Assembly (NCBI RefSeq): GCF_025506355.1
Contig: NZ_JANZYP010000049.1
Span: 1-64,000 of the forward strand
Reading direction: 5' to 3'
Length of the DNA stretch: 64,000 bases
Source of the DNA: Sphaerisporangium corydalis
GTDB lineage: Bacteria > Actinomycetota > Actinomycetes > Streptosporangiales > Streptosporangiaceae
In this document: positions 49,212-57,762 of the stretch, in pieces
Position numbering within the stretch: the first letter of the stretch is position 1
How the letters are laid out: each line of letters begins with the position of its first letter
The notes under the pieces: model-generated
Database searches by the model: none
What the model was told of the DNA's origin: nothing
What the model saw: the letters and a program-made list of their open reading frames with translations, nothing else
Made by a program: the position numbers and the translations under genes

Positions 49212-50650
49212 CCATGACCGTCACCACTCGGGGGACCCTGCCTTCATATCTGACGGAGGGACGTGCGGTCTTCCCCGAAGGCTTCATCTGGGGCGCCGCG
49301 ACGGCGTCCTACCAGATCGAGGGGGCGGCCAGGGACGACGGCCGTGGCCCCTCGGTCTGGGACACCTTCTCCCGCACGCCCGGCAAGGTCGCGTCCGGGC
49401 ACACCGGCGACGTGGCCTGCGACCACTACTACCGTTACGCCGACGACGTCCGGCTGATGACGGAGCTGGGCCTCGGCGCCTACCGCTTCTCGGTCTCCTG
49501 GCCGCGCGTGCAGCCGGACGGCACCGGGCCGATCAACCCCCGGGGCCTCGACTTCTACGACCGCCTCGTGGACGAGCTCGCCGGCGCCGGCATCACGCCG
49601 TACGTCACCCTGTACCACTGGGACCTGCCCCAGACGCTGGAGGACCGCGGCGGGTGGACCGCCAGGGACACCGCCTACCGGCTGGCCGAGTACGCGGGGG
49701 CCGTGCACGCCCGCCTGGGCGACCGGGTGCGGCACTGGACCACGCTGAACGAGCCCTGGGTCCAGGCCTTCCTCGGGTACGGCTCCGGCGTGCACGCCCC
49801 GGGCCGCCAGGACCCCGCGTCCGCGCTGATCGCCTCGCACCACTTCGTGCTCGGGCACGGCCTGGCGACCCAGGTCCTGCGCGAGGCGGGCGCCGAGGAG
49901 ATCATGCTGGTCATCAACTCCTCACCGGTGCTCACCCCGGCCCAGGCGCACGACCCGGCCGCCGAGCCCTCCGAGGCCGACGCCGAGGCGGTGAACCGCG
50001 TCGACTGCCTGCTCAACCGGCAGATCCTCGACCCGGTGCTGCGCGGGACCTACCCCGCCGAGGTGCTGGAGATCGTCGAGCGGCACGCGGGCCTCGGGCA
50101 CATCCACGACGACGACCTGCGGGAGATCCACCAGCCGACCGACGTCATCGGGATCAACTACTACAACCCGTGCGTCGTCGAGGCGAGCCCGGGGGAGGCG
50201 GCCGTCCCCGCCTGGCCCGGGACCGAGAACATCCGGTTCGCCGGCATCGACGTGCCGAAGACCGTCATGGAGTGGCCGATCGTCCCCACCGGGCTGTCCC
50301 GCCTGCTGCTGCGGCTGTCCAACGACTACCCCGAGGTCGGCCTGATGGTCACCGAGAACGGCGCCGCCTTCGACGACGTCGTGACCAGGGAGGAGACGGG
50401 CGAGCACGTCCACGACACCGACCGCACCGCCTACCTGGACTCCCACCTGCGCGCGGTGCACGCCGCCATCGAGGGGGGCGCCGACCTGCGCGGCTACCTC
50501 GTGTGGTCGTTCCTGGACAACTTCGAGTGGGCCGAGGGGTACCACCGCAGGTTCGGCATCGTCCACGTCGACTTCGCCAGCCAGCGGCGGCTGCTCAAGG
50601 ACAGCGGCAAGTGGTACGCCGGAGTCATCAAGGAGAATGGGCTGGCATGA
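49208..50650 (+). CDS. Cytoplasmic GH1 beta-glucosidase
   Basis: The 480-residue enzyme is a family 1 beta-glucosidase. It shows the N-terminal signature FIWGAATASYQIEGA, the acid/base motif TLNEPW (Glu 182), the nucleophile motif VTENGAA (Glu 383) and the aglycone-side WSFLDNFEWAEGY. There is no signal peptide, so it would hydrolyse imported cello-, laminari- or gentio-oligosaccharides. The start ATG 49208 overlaps the permease stop, and ATG 49214 is possible. Its stop overlaps the start of the first LacI gene (50647). The operon position ties its substrate to the second importer. Confidence 0.95.
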   Translation: MTMTVTTRGTLPSYLTEGRAVFPEGFIWGAATASYQIEGAARDDGRGPSVWDTFSRTPGKVASGHTGDVACDHYYRYADDVRLMTELGLGAYRFSVSWPRVQPDGTGPINPRGLDFYDRLVDELAGAGITPYVTLYHWDLPQTLEDRGGWTARDTAYRLAEYAGAVHARLGDRVRHWTTLNEPWVQAFLGYGSGVHAPGRQDPASALIASHHFVLGHGLATQVLREAGAEEIMLVINSSPVLTPAQAHDPAAEPSEADAEAVNRVDCLLNRQILDPVLRGTYPAEVLEIVERHAGLGHIHDDDLREIHQPTDVIGINYYNPCVVEASPGEAAVPAWPGTENIRFAGIDVPKTVMEWPIVPTGLSRLLLRLSNDYPEVGLMVTENGAAFDDVVTREETGEHVHDTDRTAYLDSHLRAVHAAIEGGADLRGYLVWSFLDNFEWAEGYHRRFGIVHVDFASQRRLLKDSGKWYAGVIKENGLA

Positions 50651-51636
50651 AACGGCCCACCCTGGAGGCGGTCGCCGCCCGGGCCGGGGTGTCGAAGTCG
50701 AGCGTCTCCCGGGTGGTCAACGGGGAGACCACGGTCACCCCGGAGATCCGCGACCTGGTGATCCAGGCCGTGCGGGAGCTCGGATACGTGCCCAACGGCG
50801 CGGCCCGCAGTCTCGCGACCCAGCGCACCAGCGCGGTGGCCGTGATCGTCTCGGACCCGCCCAAGGGGCTGGTCTCCGACGACCCGATGTTCTCCGCCGT
50901 GGTCCGCACGGTCAGCCGGGAGCTGGAGGCGGCGGGCAAGCAGGTCACCCTCATGCTCGCCGGCTCGCCGGAGAGCCAGCTCCGGGTGGAGCAGTTCGTC
51001 GCGGCCGGGCACGTGGCCGGGGTCATGCTCGTCTCGATGCACGGCGCCGACCCGCTGCCCGCGTCGCTGGCCCGCATGGGCGTGCCGATGGTGTCGCTGG
51101 GCCGGGTCGCCGCCGGGGTGCCGTACGTGGACAACGACAACGTGGGCGGCGCCCGCGTGGCGGTGCGCCACCTGCTGGCCCGGGGGCGGCGCCGGATCGC
51201 CACGATCACCGGGCCGCTGGACATGGTGGCCTCGCAGGACCGGCTCGCGGGCTACCGCGAGACCCTGCGGGACACCGGCCGCCGGTCGATCGTGGCGATC
51301 GGGGACTTCACCCGGATCTCCGGCGCCGAGTGCATGCGCCAGCTCCTGGACGACGACCCGGCGCTGGACGCGGTGTTCGCGGCGAACGACCTGATGGCCG
51401 TCGGAGCCCTGCGCGCCCTGCGCGAGGCGGGCCGCAGGGTGCCCGAGGACGTGGCGGTGGTGGGCTTCGACGACATCGAGGCCGCCCTCTACACCGCCCC
51501 GCCGCTGACCACCGTCCACAGCCCCATGGAGGACCAGGCCGCGGCCACGGCCAGGCTGCTGCTCGGCCTGTTCGAGGGCGAGCCCGGCCACCCGGTCATC
51601 ATGCCCCACCGGCTCGTCATCAGAGAGTCGGCATAA
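50647..51636 (+). CDS. LacI-family regulator, first of a tandem pair
   Basis: The 329-residue protein has a LacI helix-turn-helix (TLEAVAARAGVSKSSVSRVV), hinge (NGAARSLATQR) and sugar-sensing domain ending IMPHRLVIRESA. ATG 50647 overlaps the GH1 stop. It is highly similar over its length to the next gene product, so the two arose by tandem duplication. The recognition helix differs (SKSSVSR against SRATVSR in its twin and in the 12622 regulator), which may alter operator choice. It likely controls this operon with sugar as inducer. Confidence 0.92.
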   Translation: MKRPTLEAVAARAGVSKSSVSRVVNGETTVTPEIRDLVIQAVRELGYVPNGAARSLATQRTSAVAVIVSDPPKGLVSDDPMFSAVVRTVSRELEAAGKQVTLMLAGSPESQLRVEQFVAAGHVAGVMLVSMHGADPLPASLARMGVPMVSLGRVAAGVPYVDNDNVGGARVAVRHLLARGRRRIATITGPLDMVASQDRLAGYRETLRDTGRRSIVAIGDFTRISGAECMRQLLDDDPALDAVFAANDLMAVGALRALREAGRRVPEDVAVVGFDDIEAALYTAPPLTTVHSPMEDQAAATARLLLGLFEGEPGHPVIMPHRLVIRESA

Positions 51637-51660
51637 TCCATCATCGTGGAGGACAGTGGT

Positions 51661-52656
51661 ATGAGACGACCGACTCTCGAGGCCGTGGCGGCGCGGGCGG
51701 GAGTCTCCCGCGCCACGGTCTCCCGGGTCGTCAACGGGGGGACGACCGTCACCCCGGAGATCCGCGACGCCGTCATGCGCGCGGTCGACGAGATGGGCTA
51801 CGTGCCGAACCTCGCGGCGCGGAGCCTGGTCACCCAGCGGACCGACTCGATCGCCCTGGTCGTCTCGGAACCGCCGACCCGCGTCTTCTCCGACGACCCG
51901 ATGTTCTCGACGGTCATCCGCTCCGCCAGCGCGGAGCTGGAGGCCGCCGACAAGCAGGTCATACTGATGCTCGCCGGCACCCCGACGAGCCACGCCCGCG
52001 TGGAGCGCTACCTGACCGGCGGGCACGTCGACGGCGTCATGCTGATCTCGATGCACGGCGCCGACCCGCTGCCCGCCGCGATCACGCGCATGCGCGTGCC
52101 CGTCGTCTCCTACGGCCGCCCCGCCGTCAACATCAACCTGCCCTACGTCGACAACGACAACGTCGGCGGCGCCGAGGACGCCGTGCGCCACCTGCTCGAC
52201 CGGGGGCGGCGGCGGATCGCCACCATCGCCGGGCCGCCCGACATGATCGGCGGCCAGGACCGGCTGGCCGGGTACCGCTCGGTCCTGCAGGGCTCCGACC
52301 GGCGCTCGATCGTCGCCATCGGCGACTTCACCCGCGAGTCAGGGGCGATCGCCATGCGCCAGCTCCTGGAGGACGACCCCGGGCTCGACGCCGTCTTCGT
52401 CGCCAACGACCTGATGGCCATCGGGGCTTTGCAGGCCCTGCGGCAGGCGGGCCGGCGGGTGCCCGAGGACGTGGCGGTGGTGGGGTTCGACGACATCGAG
52501 GCGGCCCGCTACTCCGACCCGCCGCTGACGACGATCCGCCAGCCCTTCCGCGAGCAGGCGGCGGCCATGGTGCGGCTGCTGCTCCGCCTGCTGGAGGGCG
52601 GGCCCGCCGACCCCGTGGTGCTGCCCACCGAACTGATCATCCGCGAGTCCGCCTAG
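51661..52656 (+). CDS. LacI-family regulator, second of a tandem pair
   Basis: The 331-residue protein has helix-turn-helix TLEAVAARAGVSRATVSRVV, hinge NLAARSLVTQR and a sensor domain with VDNDNVGGAEDAVRHLL, DAVFVANDLMAIGALQAL and VAVVGFDDIEAARY. ATG 51661 follows GGAGG. It begins 24 bp after its twin and is in the same operon. Sensor-domain differences concentrate around YGRPAVNINLP (51661 protein) versus LGRVAAGVP, next to the likely sugar pocket, so the two may sense different inducers. Confidence 0.92.
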   Translation: MRRPTLEAVAARAGVSRATVSRVVNGGTTVTPEIRDAVMRAVDEMGYVPNLAARSLVTQRTDSIALVVSEPPTRVFSDDPMFSTVIRSASAELEAADKQVILMLAGTPTSHARVERYLTGGHVDGVMLISMHGADPLPAAITRMRVPVVSYGRPAVNINLPYVDNDNVGGAEDAVRHLLDRGRRRIATIAGPPDMIGGQDRLAGYRSVLQGSDRRSIVAIGDFTRESGAIAMRQLLEDDPGLDAVFVANDLMAIGALQALRQAGRRVPEDVAVVGFDDIEAARYSDPPLTTIRQPFREQAAAMVRLLLRLLEGGPADPVVLPTELIIRESA

Positions 52657-52848
52657 CCGCCCTGACGATCCGCCGCCCCGCGGCCGTCCTGATCACCCGC
52701 AGCCCCGCCCGGCCGCGGCTCGATCGTCCCTGGTCACCCGCGAGCCCGCCCCGCCGCGCCCCACCGGCCGGGCGGCGCTCACGCATGCCCTCCCTCCGAA
52801 GACTTTAGTAGTCTTGACAAATAAATTGTTCGGTGAGACCGTTGAGCC

Positions 52849-53336
52849 ATGGTCGAGGTGACCGGTCCGGCGGCCGGATCCGAGACCCCGGAGAGCGAGC
52901 GGCGCGAGGCGCCGAATGAGGCTGGGAGGCCGGGATGGACGCGTTGCACCGAGGCTGGGACATGTACCTGCACACGTTGGACCAGTATCTGACGCACTTC
53001 CCCGGCCGGTTCGCGCTGGTCGTGTCCGGGGCGCGGCCCGGTTCCGCCGGTCCCGGCGGAGTGTGGCCGACGGTCCTGACGGGCCTGGGCGTCACCGGCG
53101 AGGTCGTGCAGGGGGACCGGGTCCGGCTGACCCCGGAGGGGATGGGCCCGATCGAGGGGGTCGCCGACTACGTGGCGCCCGGCTTTCTCGGGGTGCGCAC
53201 CGGCGAGGGGCTGTACCGGTTCACCGAGGGGGCAGGCGACACGGTGGTGGTGGCCCACCACCTGTTCTCCGACGAGGTCGATCTGATGGACGTCGAGCAG
53301 GGCTGGCAGCGATGGGCCGAGGGCCTGTTCGCCTGA
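52849..53336 (+). pseudogene. SRPBCC/AHSA1-like gene, truncated and frameshifted; C-terminal frame intact
   Basis: The open part (ATG 52935, 133 codons) starts MDALHRGWDMYLHTLDQYLT and matches the C-terminal region of SRPBCC (activator of Hsp90 ATPase-like) proteins. Just upstream a second frame (from ATG 52849) reads VEVTGPAAGSETPESERREA then PNEA, and the in-frame codons GGC TGG GAG GCC GGG before ATG 52935 read GWEAG. Joining them gives the usual PNEAGWEAGMDALHRGW, so a one-base shift near 52918-52922 broke the gene, and most of the N-terminal domain is missing. TTGACAAATAAATTG upstream (about 52814) could still promote it. The C-terminal frame may be expressed alone. Confidence 0.55.
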
Positions 53337-53432
53337 GCCCCGCCTCCGCCGATCCGCCTGGTAAGCGGCCGTGAATCCCGCGACGTCCTTTGCGCGGTGA
53401 GAAATCCGGCCTTTGCGAAATGGGAAAGAGAA

Positions 53433-53549
53433 ATGATGAACTCGGCCGTCCGCACCGATCCGCCCATCGCGATCGTCTTCCCCGCCGACTCCGGTACCAT
53501 CGGTAAGGGCGGCTGCGCCACGAGGACCCTGGGCATCACCTGGGACTGA
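53433..53549 (+). CDS. 38-residue peptide with C-terminal RTLGITWD
   Basis: The frame starts ATG ATG at 53433/53436 behind GGGAAAGAG and ends TGA 53549. The peptide begins MMNSAVRTDPPIAIVFPADS, continues GTIGKGGCATRTLGITWD, has one Cys and no signal peptide. Its tail RTLGITWD matches RTAGTTWD/RTPGTTWD of the six array peptides at R-T-x-G-x-T-W-D, and in both the TWD ends the chain. Its stop lies 15 bp before the next gene, so the two are probably co-transcribed. Function unknown; a modified or secreted signalling peptide is inference. No modifying enzyme is nearby. Confidence 0.6.
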   Translation: MMNSAVRTDPPIAIVFPADSGTIGKGGCATRTLGITWD

Positions 53550-53563
53550 ATGAGGACGTGACG

Positions 53564-53848
53564 ATGCTGGTCGAGCTGACGATGCACCGTGCCGACACGT
53601 CTCAGCGGTCGGCCAATTCGCCGATCGACGGCATTCGCATATTGGCACTTTTGCCCGAAAAATGGCATAAAGACCTCATGCGGGCCAGTAAAGACATCGT
53701 CATCCGGGTCGACACCGCTGACGACACGACGAGCGACCAGATCCAGGCCACGGTGACCGCGGCGCTGACCGATCCGGCCATCAGCCACTGGGAGCTCACC
53801 TCCTGCCACCCCCTCGACCCCGGCCCTTCCGCCGAAGACGACTCGTGA
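53564..53848 (+). CDS. Small hypothetical protein (94 aa) next to the TWD-tailed peptide
   Basis: The 94-residue protein starts at ATG 53564 with GAGGA 7 bp upstream (a GTG six bases earlier lacks spacing). It is soluble, with IRILALLPEKWHKDLMRASK and VIRVDTADDTTSDQIQATVT suggesting a small alpha/beta domain, and an acidic tail (GPSAEDDS). I do not recognise a family. Coupling to the 38-residue peptide 15 bp upstream suggests a partner role, for example binding or presenting the peptide, which is inference only. Confidence 0.6.
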   Translation: MLVELTMHRADTSQRSANSPIDGIRILALLPEKWHKDLMRASKDIVIRVDTADDTTSDQIQATVTAALTDPAISHWELTSCHPLDPGPSAEDDS

Positions 53849-54459
53849 CCCCTTCCTATTACGGGTGAAATGGGTGCTTTGACCGATACGCGTACCTATA
53901 TCGGGAATTCACGGTTCATCGGGCCGGTCGTCCGATAGCAAAACCCTCTGCGGGCCTTCCGGTGCCGGGAATCGCTCGCATTCGGGCCGGTGACGCCTGG
54001 ATTTTCGCGCTTTTCCCGGGAATCCGCCGCCCGCCCGCGGGACGTGCCGCGCGCGCCCGCCCCGGTGTGGATCCCCGATCCCCGGGCATGACAGACCAGG
54101 AGGAAGCGCGCCCCGCCACCTCCGGGCGCGCCGTTCTCCTCCACGGCCCAGGGCCGCCGCGGCCGTGGCCCACGCGCCCGGCCACTCGGCCCCACGCCCG
54201 CCTGAGCCACCTGGGCCGCCGCGGGAGACCGATCGCGGCCCGCCGGCCACGCGCCCGTGACGCGTGCGGCCGAGAAAATCTTGAAGAACACGCTCCCCGG
54301 TTACGGGCGCCACGCCGCCGCTCGCGCGCCGCGGAGATCCGAAGATCTTTTAGCCGCCGCTCTGGCCGATTGATCTAGACGCGGCCGAGAAACCGCTCCC
54401 TGGAGGATTTTCAGGAAGTCACAGCTCAGGTGGCATGGTTTCGGGACATTCGGATCTTC
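53849..54459. other. Long gap without a supported gene
   Basis: These 611 bp have several overlapping open frames on both strands with Arg/Pro/Gly-rich translations and no ribosome-binding sites. A possible 22-codon frame at 53870 (MGALTDTRTYIGNSRF) has little support. The stretch is upstream of the GH16 promoter. Confidence 0.45.
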
Positions 54460-54584
54460 AGGGACCGCTCCCTCGACCGCACCCCCGGTTGCCGCATCGT
54501 GTGCATTGCGTTTCCGTCCGGTTAATTAGGGCCTTGACAGGTCTTGTCGAGCGAGAGCACTCTCTCGTTGAGAGAGCGCTCCCC
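54460..54584 (+). promoter_or_regulatory. GH16 promoter with LacI-type operators
   Basis: TTGACA (54534-54539), an 18-bp spacer and CACTCT (54558-54563) are followed by AGAGAGCGCTCCCC (54571-54584). A one-mismatch copy, AGGGACCGCTCCCT, lies at 54460-54473. CGAGAG-cact-CTCTCG (54552-54567) is an extra inverted repeat over the -10. TTAATTAGG precedes the -35. Confidence 0.8.
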
Positions 54585-54627
54585 GGAGCCCGCAGATTGT
54601 GCGCACCCCCCATCCTCAGGAGACGCG

Positions 54628-56373
54628 ATGCTGCCGTCCCCATGCCCTCCTCGCAACCGCCTGGCGTTGTACGTCGCCGTGGTGGTCGCCCTTATCACTT
54701 CGTGTCTGACGGTCGTGCCCGCGATGGCGGCCGACGCCCTGTTGTCCCAGGGCAAGCCGGCGACGGCCTCGTCGTCGGAGAACGCCGCCTTCCCCGCCTC
54801 GGCGGCCGTCGACGGCAACGCCGGCACCCGCTGGTCCAGCGGCTTCAGTGACCCCCAGTGGATCCAGGTCGACCTGGGCGCCACCGCCACCATCAGCCAG
54901 GTCGTGCTGAACTGGGAGGCGGCCTACGGCCGGGCCTTCCAGATCCAGACCTCGTCCGACGCCAGCGCCTGGACCCCGATCTACACCACCACGACGGGCA
55001 CCGGGGGCAACCAGACCCTCGCCGTCACCGGGTCCGGCCGCTACGTGCGCGTGTACGGCACGCAGCGGTCCACCCAGTACGGCTACTCGCTGTGGGAGTT
55101 CCAGGTCTACGGCACCGTGGGCGGCACGCCGCCGACCGACCCGCCGACGGACCCGCCGACCGACCCGGGTGCCGACAAGCTCCTGTCGTACAACAAGCCC
55201 GGGGTGGCCTCCACCTCCCAGAACGACGGCAACTGCTTCCAGTGCACCCCGGCCAGGGCGTTCGACCGCGACCCCGCCAGCCGGTGGGCGACGAGTTCGA
55301 CGAACGGATGGGTGGATCCGGGCTGGATCTACGTGGACCTGGGAGCGACCGCGCAGATCCACAAGGTGATCCTGCAGTGGGACCCGGCGTACGCGAAGTC
55401 CTTCCAGATCCAGACCTCGCCCGACGCGGCGAACTGGACGCCGATCTACTCCACCACCACCGGCACCGGGTTCAAGCAGACCCTCACGGTCAATGGCACC
55501 GGCCGCTATGTGCGCATGTACGGCACCCAGCGATCCTCGATCTACGGGTACTCGCTGTGGGAGTTCCAGGTCTGGGGCACCGGCGGCGCCCCCATCACCC
55601 CGCCGGCCCTGCCCGCCGACCCCCGCAACCCCCCGCAGCTGGTCTGGAGCGACGAGTTCAACACCGGCGCCGGCGTCAAGCCCGACGCGTCCAAGTGGGT
55701 CGCCGACTCCGGCACCGGCCAGAACGCCGAGCTGCAGTACTACACCCCCAACAACAACGCCTCCACCGACGGCGGCGGCAACCTGGTGATCGAGGCACGC
55801 AAGGAGACCACGGCGGGCTCGGCCTGCCCGGGCGGGCCGTGCCAGTACACCTCGGGCCGGATCAACACCGGCACCAAGTTCAGCTTCACCTACGGGCGCG
55901 TCGAGGCCCGGATCAAGGTGCCCAAGGGCAACGGCCTGTGGCCGGCGTTCTGGATGATGGGCGCCGACTTCCTCACCGGGCGGCCGTGGCCGTACAACGG
56001 CGAGGTCGACATCATGGAGATCCTCGGCAAGGACGTCAAGACGGCCTACTCCACGATCCACGCGCCGGCCTACAACGGCGGCGGCGGCATCGGCTCGCCC
56101 TACACGCTGACCAGTGGCGCGGACTTCTCCGACGACTTCCACATCTGGGCCATGACCTGGGACAGCAAGGGCATCGTCTACACCCTGGACGGCCGCACCG
56201 TCTTCACCCTGGACAAGGCGCAGGTCGAGGCCACGCGCGGCCCATGGGTCTACGACCACCCCTTCTACCTGATCCTGAACCTCGCCGTCGGCGGTGACTG
56301 GCCCGGTCCGCCGGACGCGTCCACCGGATTCCCGAAGCGCTTGCTCGTGGACTACGTCCGCGTCTACCAGTAG
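54628..56373 (+). CDS. Secreted GH16 beta-1,3-glucanase with two CBM32 domains
   Basis: The 581-residue protein has a signal peptide (RLALYVAVVVALITSCLTVV...AMA), CBM32 domains at about 36-168 and 188-330, and a C-terminal GH16 domain (about 340-581). The catalytic motif GEVDIMEILG is complete (Glu 459, Asp 461, Glu 464). It is a shorter relative of the 43415 enzyme; the second CBM32 and domain junction are nearly identical at DNA level, the catalytic domains less so. A PTDPPTDPP linker joins the CBM32 modules. ATG 54628 follows CAGGAGACG. It should cut beta-1,3-glucan outside the cell. A hairpin separates it from the DUF1996 gene. Confidence 0.93.
   Translation: MLPSPCPPRNRLALYVAVVVALITSCLTVVPAMAADALLSQGKPATASSSENAAFPASAAVDGNAGTRWSSGFSDPQWIQVDLGATATISQVVLNWEAAYGRAFQIQTSSDASAWTPIYTTTTGTGGNQTLAVTGSGRYVRVYGTQRSTQYGYSLWEFQVYGTVGGTPPTDPPTDPPTDPGADKLLSYNKPGVASTSQNDGNCFQCTPARAFDRDPASRWATSSTNGWVDPGWIYVDLGATAQIHKVILQWDPAYAKSFQIQTSPDAANWTPIYSTTTGTGFKQTLTVNGTGRYVRMYGTQRSSIYGYSLWEFQVWGTGGAPITPPALPADPRNPPQLVWSDEFNTGAGVKPDASKWVADSGTGQNAELQYYTPNNNASTDGGGNLVIEARKETTAGSACPGGPCQYTSGRINTGTKFSFTYGRVEARIKVPKGNGLWPAFWMMGADFLTGRPWPYNGEVDIMEILGKDVKTAYSTIHAPAYNGGGGIGSPYTLTSGADFSDDFHIWAMTWDSKGIVYTLDGRTVFTLDKAQVEATRGPWVYDHPFYLILNLAVGGDWPGPPDASTGFPKRLLVDYVRVYQ
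55309..55660 (+). repeat. CBM32 block, inverted partner of 44100-44470
   Basis: See the partner block. Near-identity begins at GGTGGATCCGGGCTGGATCT and ends near the start of the GH16 domain (GAGTTCAACACCGGCGCCGG). The two copies face each other 11 kb apart, so recombination could invert the intervening importer/GH1 operon. Confidence 0.85.
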
Positions 56374-56379
56374 CCGCAC

Positions 56380-56416
56380 GGGCCCGGTACGGCCACTCCC
56401 CGGCCGTACCGGGCCC
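56380..56416 (+). terminator. Hairpin between GH16 and DUF1996 genes
   Basis: GGGCCCGGTACGGCC (56380-56394) pairs perfectly with GGCCGTACCGGGCCC (56402-56416) around ACTCCCC, just past the GH16 stop and 21 bp before the next start. Confidence 0.85.
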
Positions 56417-56437
56417 TCCACCGAAGGAGACCCCCCA

Positions 56438-57739
56438 ATGGATCGGGCCATCCCCCCACCCCGTGTCCGGCGACTACGCCCACGCGTGGCCATGATGATC
56501 GGCGCCCTGGTGGCGTTGCTCGGCGGGTCCATCGTGACCGCCGCGTCCCCCGCCAGCGCCGACTCCCTGCTGTCCCAGGGCCACACCGCCACCTCGTCCT
56601 CGAACGAGAACGCCGGGACCCCCGCCTCCTCGGCCGTCGACGGCAACGACGGCACCCGCTGGGGCAGCGCCTTCGCCGACCCGCAGTGGCTGCAGGTCGA
56701 CCTCGGCGCCTCCGCCACGATCAGCCAGATCGTGCTGAAGTGGGAGAACGCCTACGCCACCGACTTCACGCTCCAGACCTCCGCCAACGGCAGCGCCTGG
56801 ACGACGATCAAGACGGTGACCGGCTCCACCGGCGGCAACCAGACCCACGCCGTCTCCGGCACCGGCCGCTACGTGCGGCTGCAGAGCACCAAGCGCGCCA
56901 CCCAGTGGGGCGTCTCGCTCTTCGAGTTCCAGGTGTTCGGCACCGGTGGCGCCGCGCCGCCGGCACCCCCCTCCGGTCCCATCGTGCACGTCGCCGAGTT
57001 CCTCGCGGACTGCCCGTTCAGCCACCGCCTGCCCGACGACCCGATCATCTACCCGGGCCTGCCCGGCGCGTCCCACATGCACAGCTTCTTCGGCAGCACC
57101 ACGACCAACGCCAGCAGCACCGTGGGCAGCCTGACCAACGCCAACAGCAACTGCAACCCCGCCATCGACAAGTCGGCCTACTGGGTGCCGACCTTCTACA
57201 ACAACGACGTCCCGGTGGAACCGGTCATCACCACGTTCTACTACCTGGGCGAGGGCGTCGACGCCGCGACCCTCGCGCGGACGCAGCCGATCCCCTTCGG
57301 CCTGCGGATCGTGGCCGGCAACGCCAAGGCCACCGCGCCGGACGCCACCACCATCTCCCGCTGGTCGTGCCTGCACGCGGGCGAGGTGAACCCCGGCAAG
57401 GACTTCGTCACCTGCCCGTCCGGCACCATGCTGGAGTCCTACCTGGACTTCCCGCAGTGCTGGAACGGCCGTGACCTGGACTCGGCCGACCACAAGAGCC
57501 ACATGGCCTACCCGGTCAACGGCACCTGCCCGTCGACGCACCCGGTCCCGGTGCCCAAGCTCCGCCAGGTCCTGCGGTACCCGGTGAGCGGCAACCCGGC
57601 GAACTTCCGGCTGGCCTCGGGTAAGGGCTTCACGATGCACGGCGACTTCTTCAACGCCTGGCCTGAGGCCGAGATGGCGCGCCGTGTGAACGACTGCATC
57701 CGTCCCGTCATCAAGTGCGGAGCCGACGGCCACCCCTAA
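56438..57739 (+). CDS. Secreted CBM32-DUF1996 protein
   Basis: The 433-residue protein has a signal peptide (VAMMIGALVALLGGSIVTAA), one CBM32 domain (about 40-168; DPQWLQVDLGASATISQIVL) and a DUF1996 domain (about 180-433) with HMHSFFGSTTTNA, YWVPTFYNN, CPSGTMLESYLDFPQCWNGR and HPVPVPKLRQVLRYPV. DUF1996 occurs in secreted fungal and actinobacterial proteins of unknown activity; its conserved His and Cys suggest metal or wall-glycan binding. ATG 56438 follows GAAGGAGA. Co-location behind a GH16 gene supports a role in glucan attack. Confidence 0.88.
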   Translation: MDRAIPPPRVRRLRPRVAMMIGALVALLGGSIVTAASPASADSLLSQGHTATSSSNENAGTPASSAVDGNDGTRWGSAFADPQWLQVDLGASATISQIVLKWENAYATDFTLQTSANGSAWTTIKTVTGSTGGNQTHAVSGTGRYVRLQSTKRATQWGVSLFEFQVFGTGGAAPPAPPSGPIVHVAEFLADCPFSHRLPDDPIIYPGLPGASHMHSFFGSTTTNASSTVGSLTNANSNCNPAIDKSAYWVPTFYNNDVPVEPVITTFYYLGEGVDAATLARTQPIPFGLRIVAGNAKATAPDATTISRWSCLHAGEVNPGKDFVTCPSGTMLESYLDFPQCWNGRDLDSADHKSHMAYPVNGTCPSTHPVPVPKLRQVLRYPVSGNPANFRLASGKGFTMHGDFFNAWPEAEMARRVNDCIRPVIKCGADGHP

Positions 57740-57762
57740 GGAGCCGGACGCCCTGTCAGACT

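Noticed and set aside
53896-54378. Several 90-138 codon frames on both strands
   Set aside because: They overlap each other, lack start signals and have shadow-frame composition.
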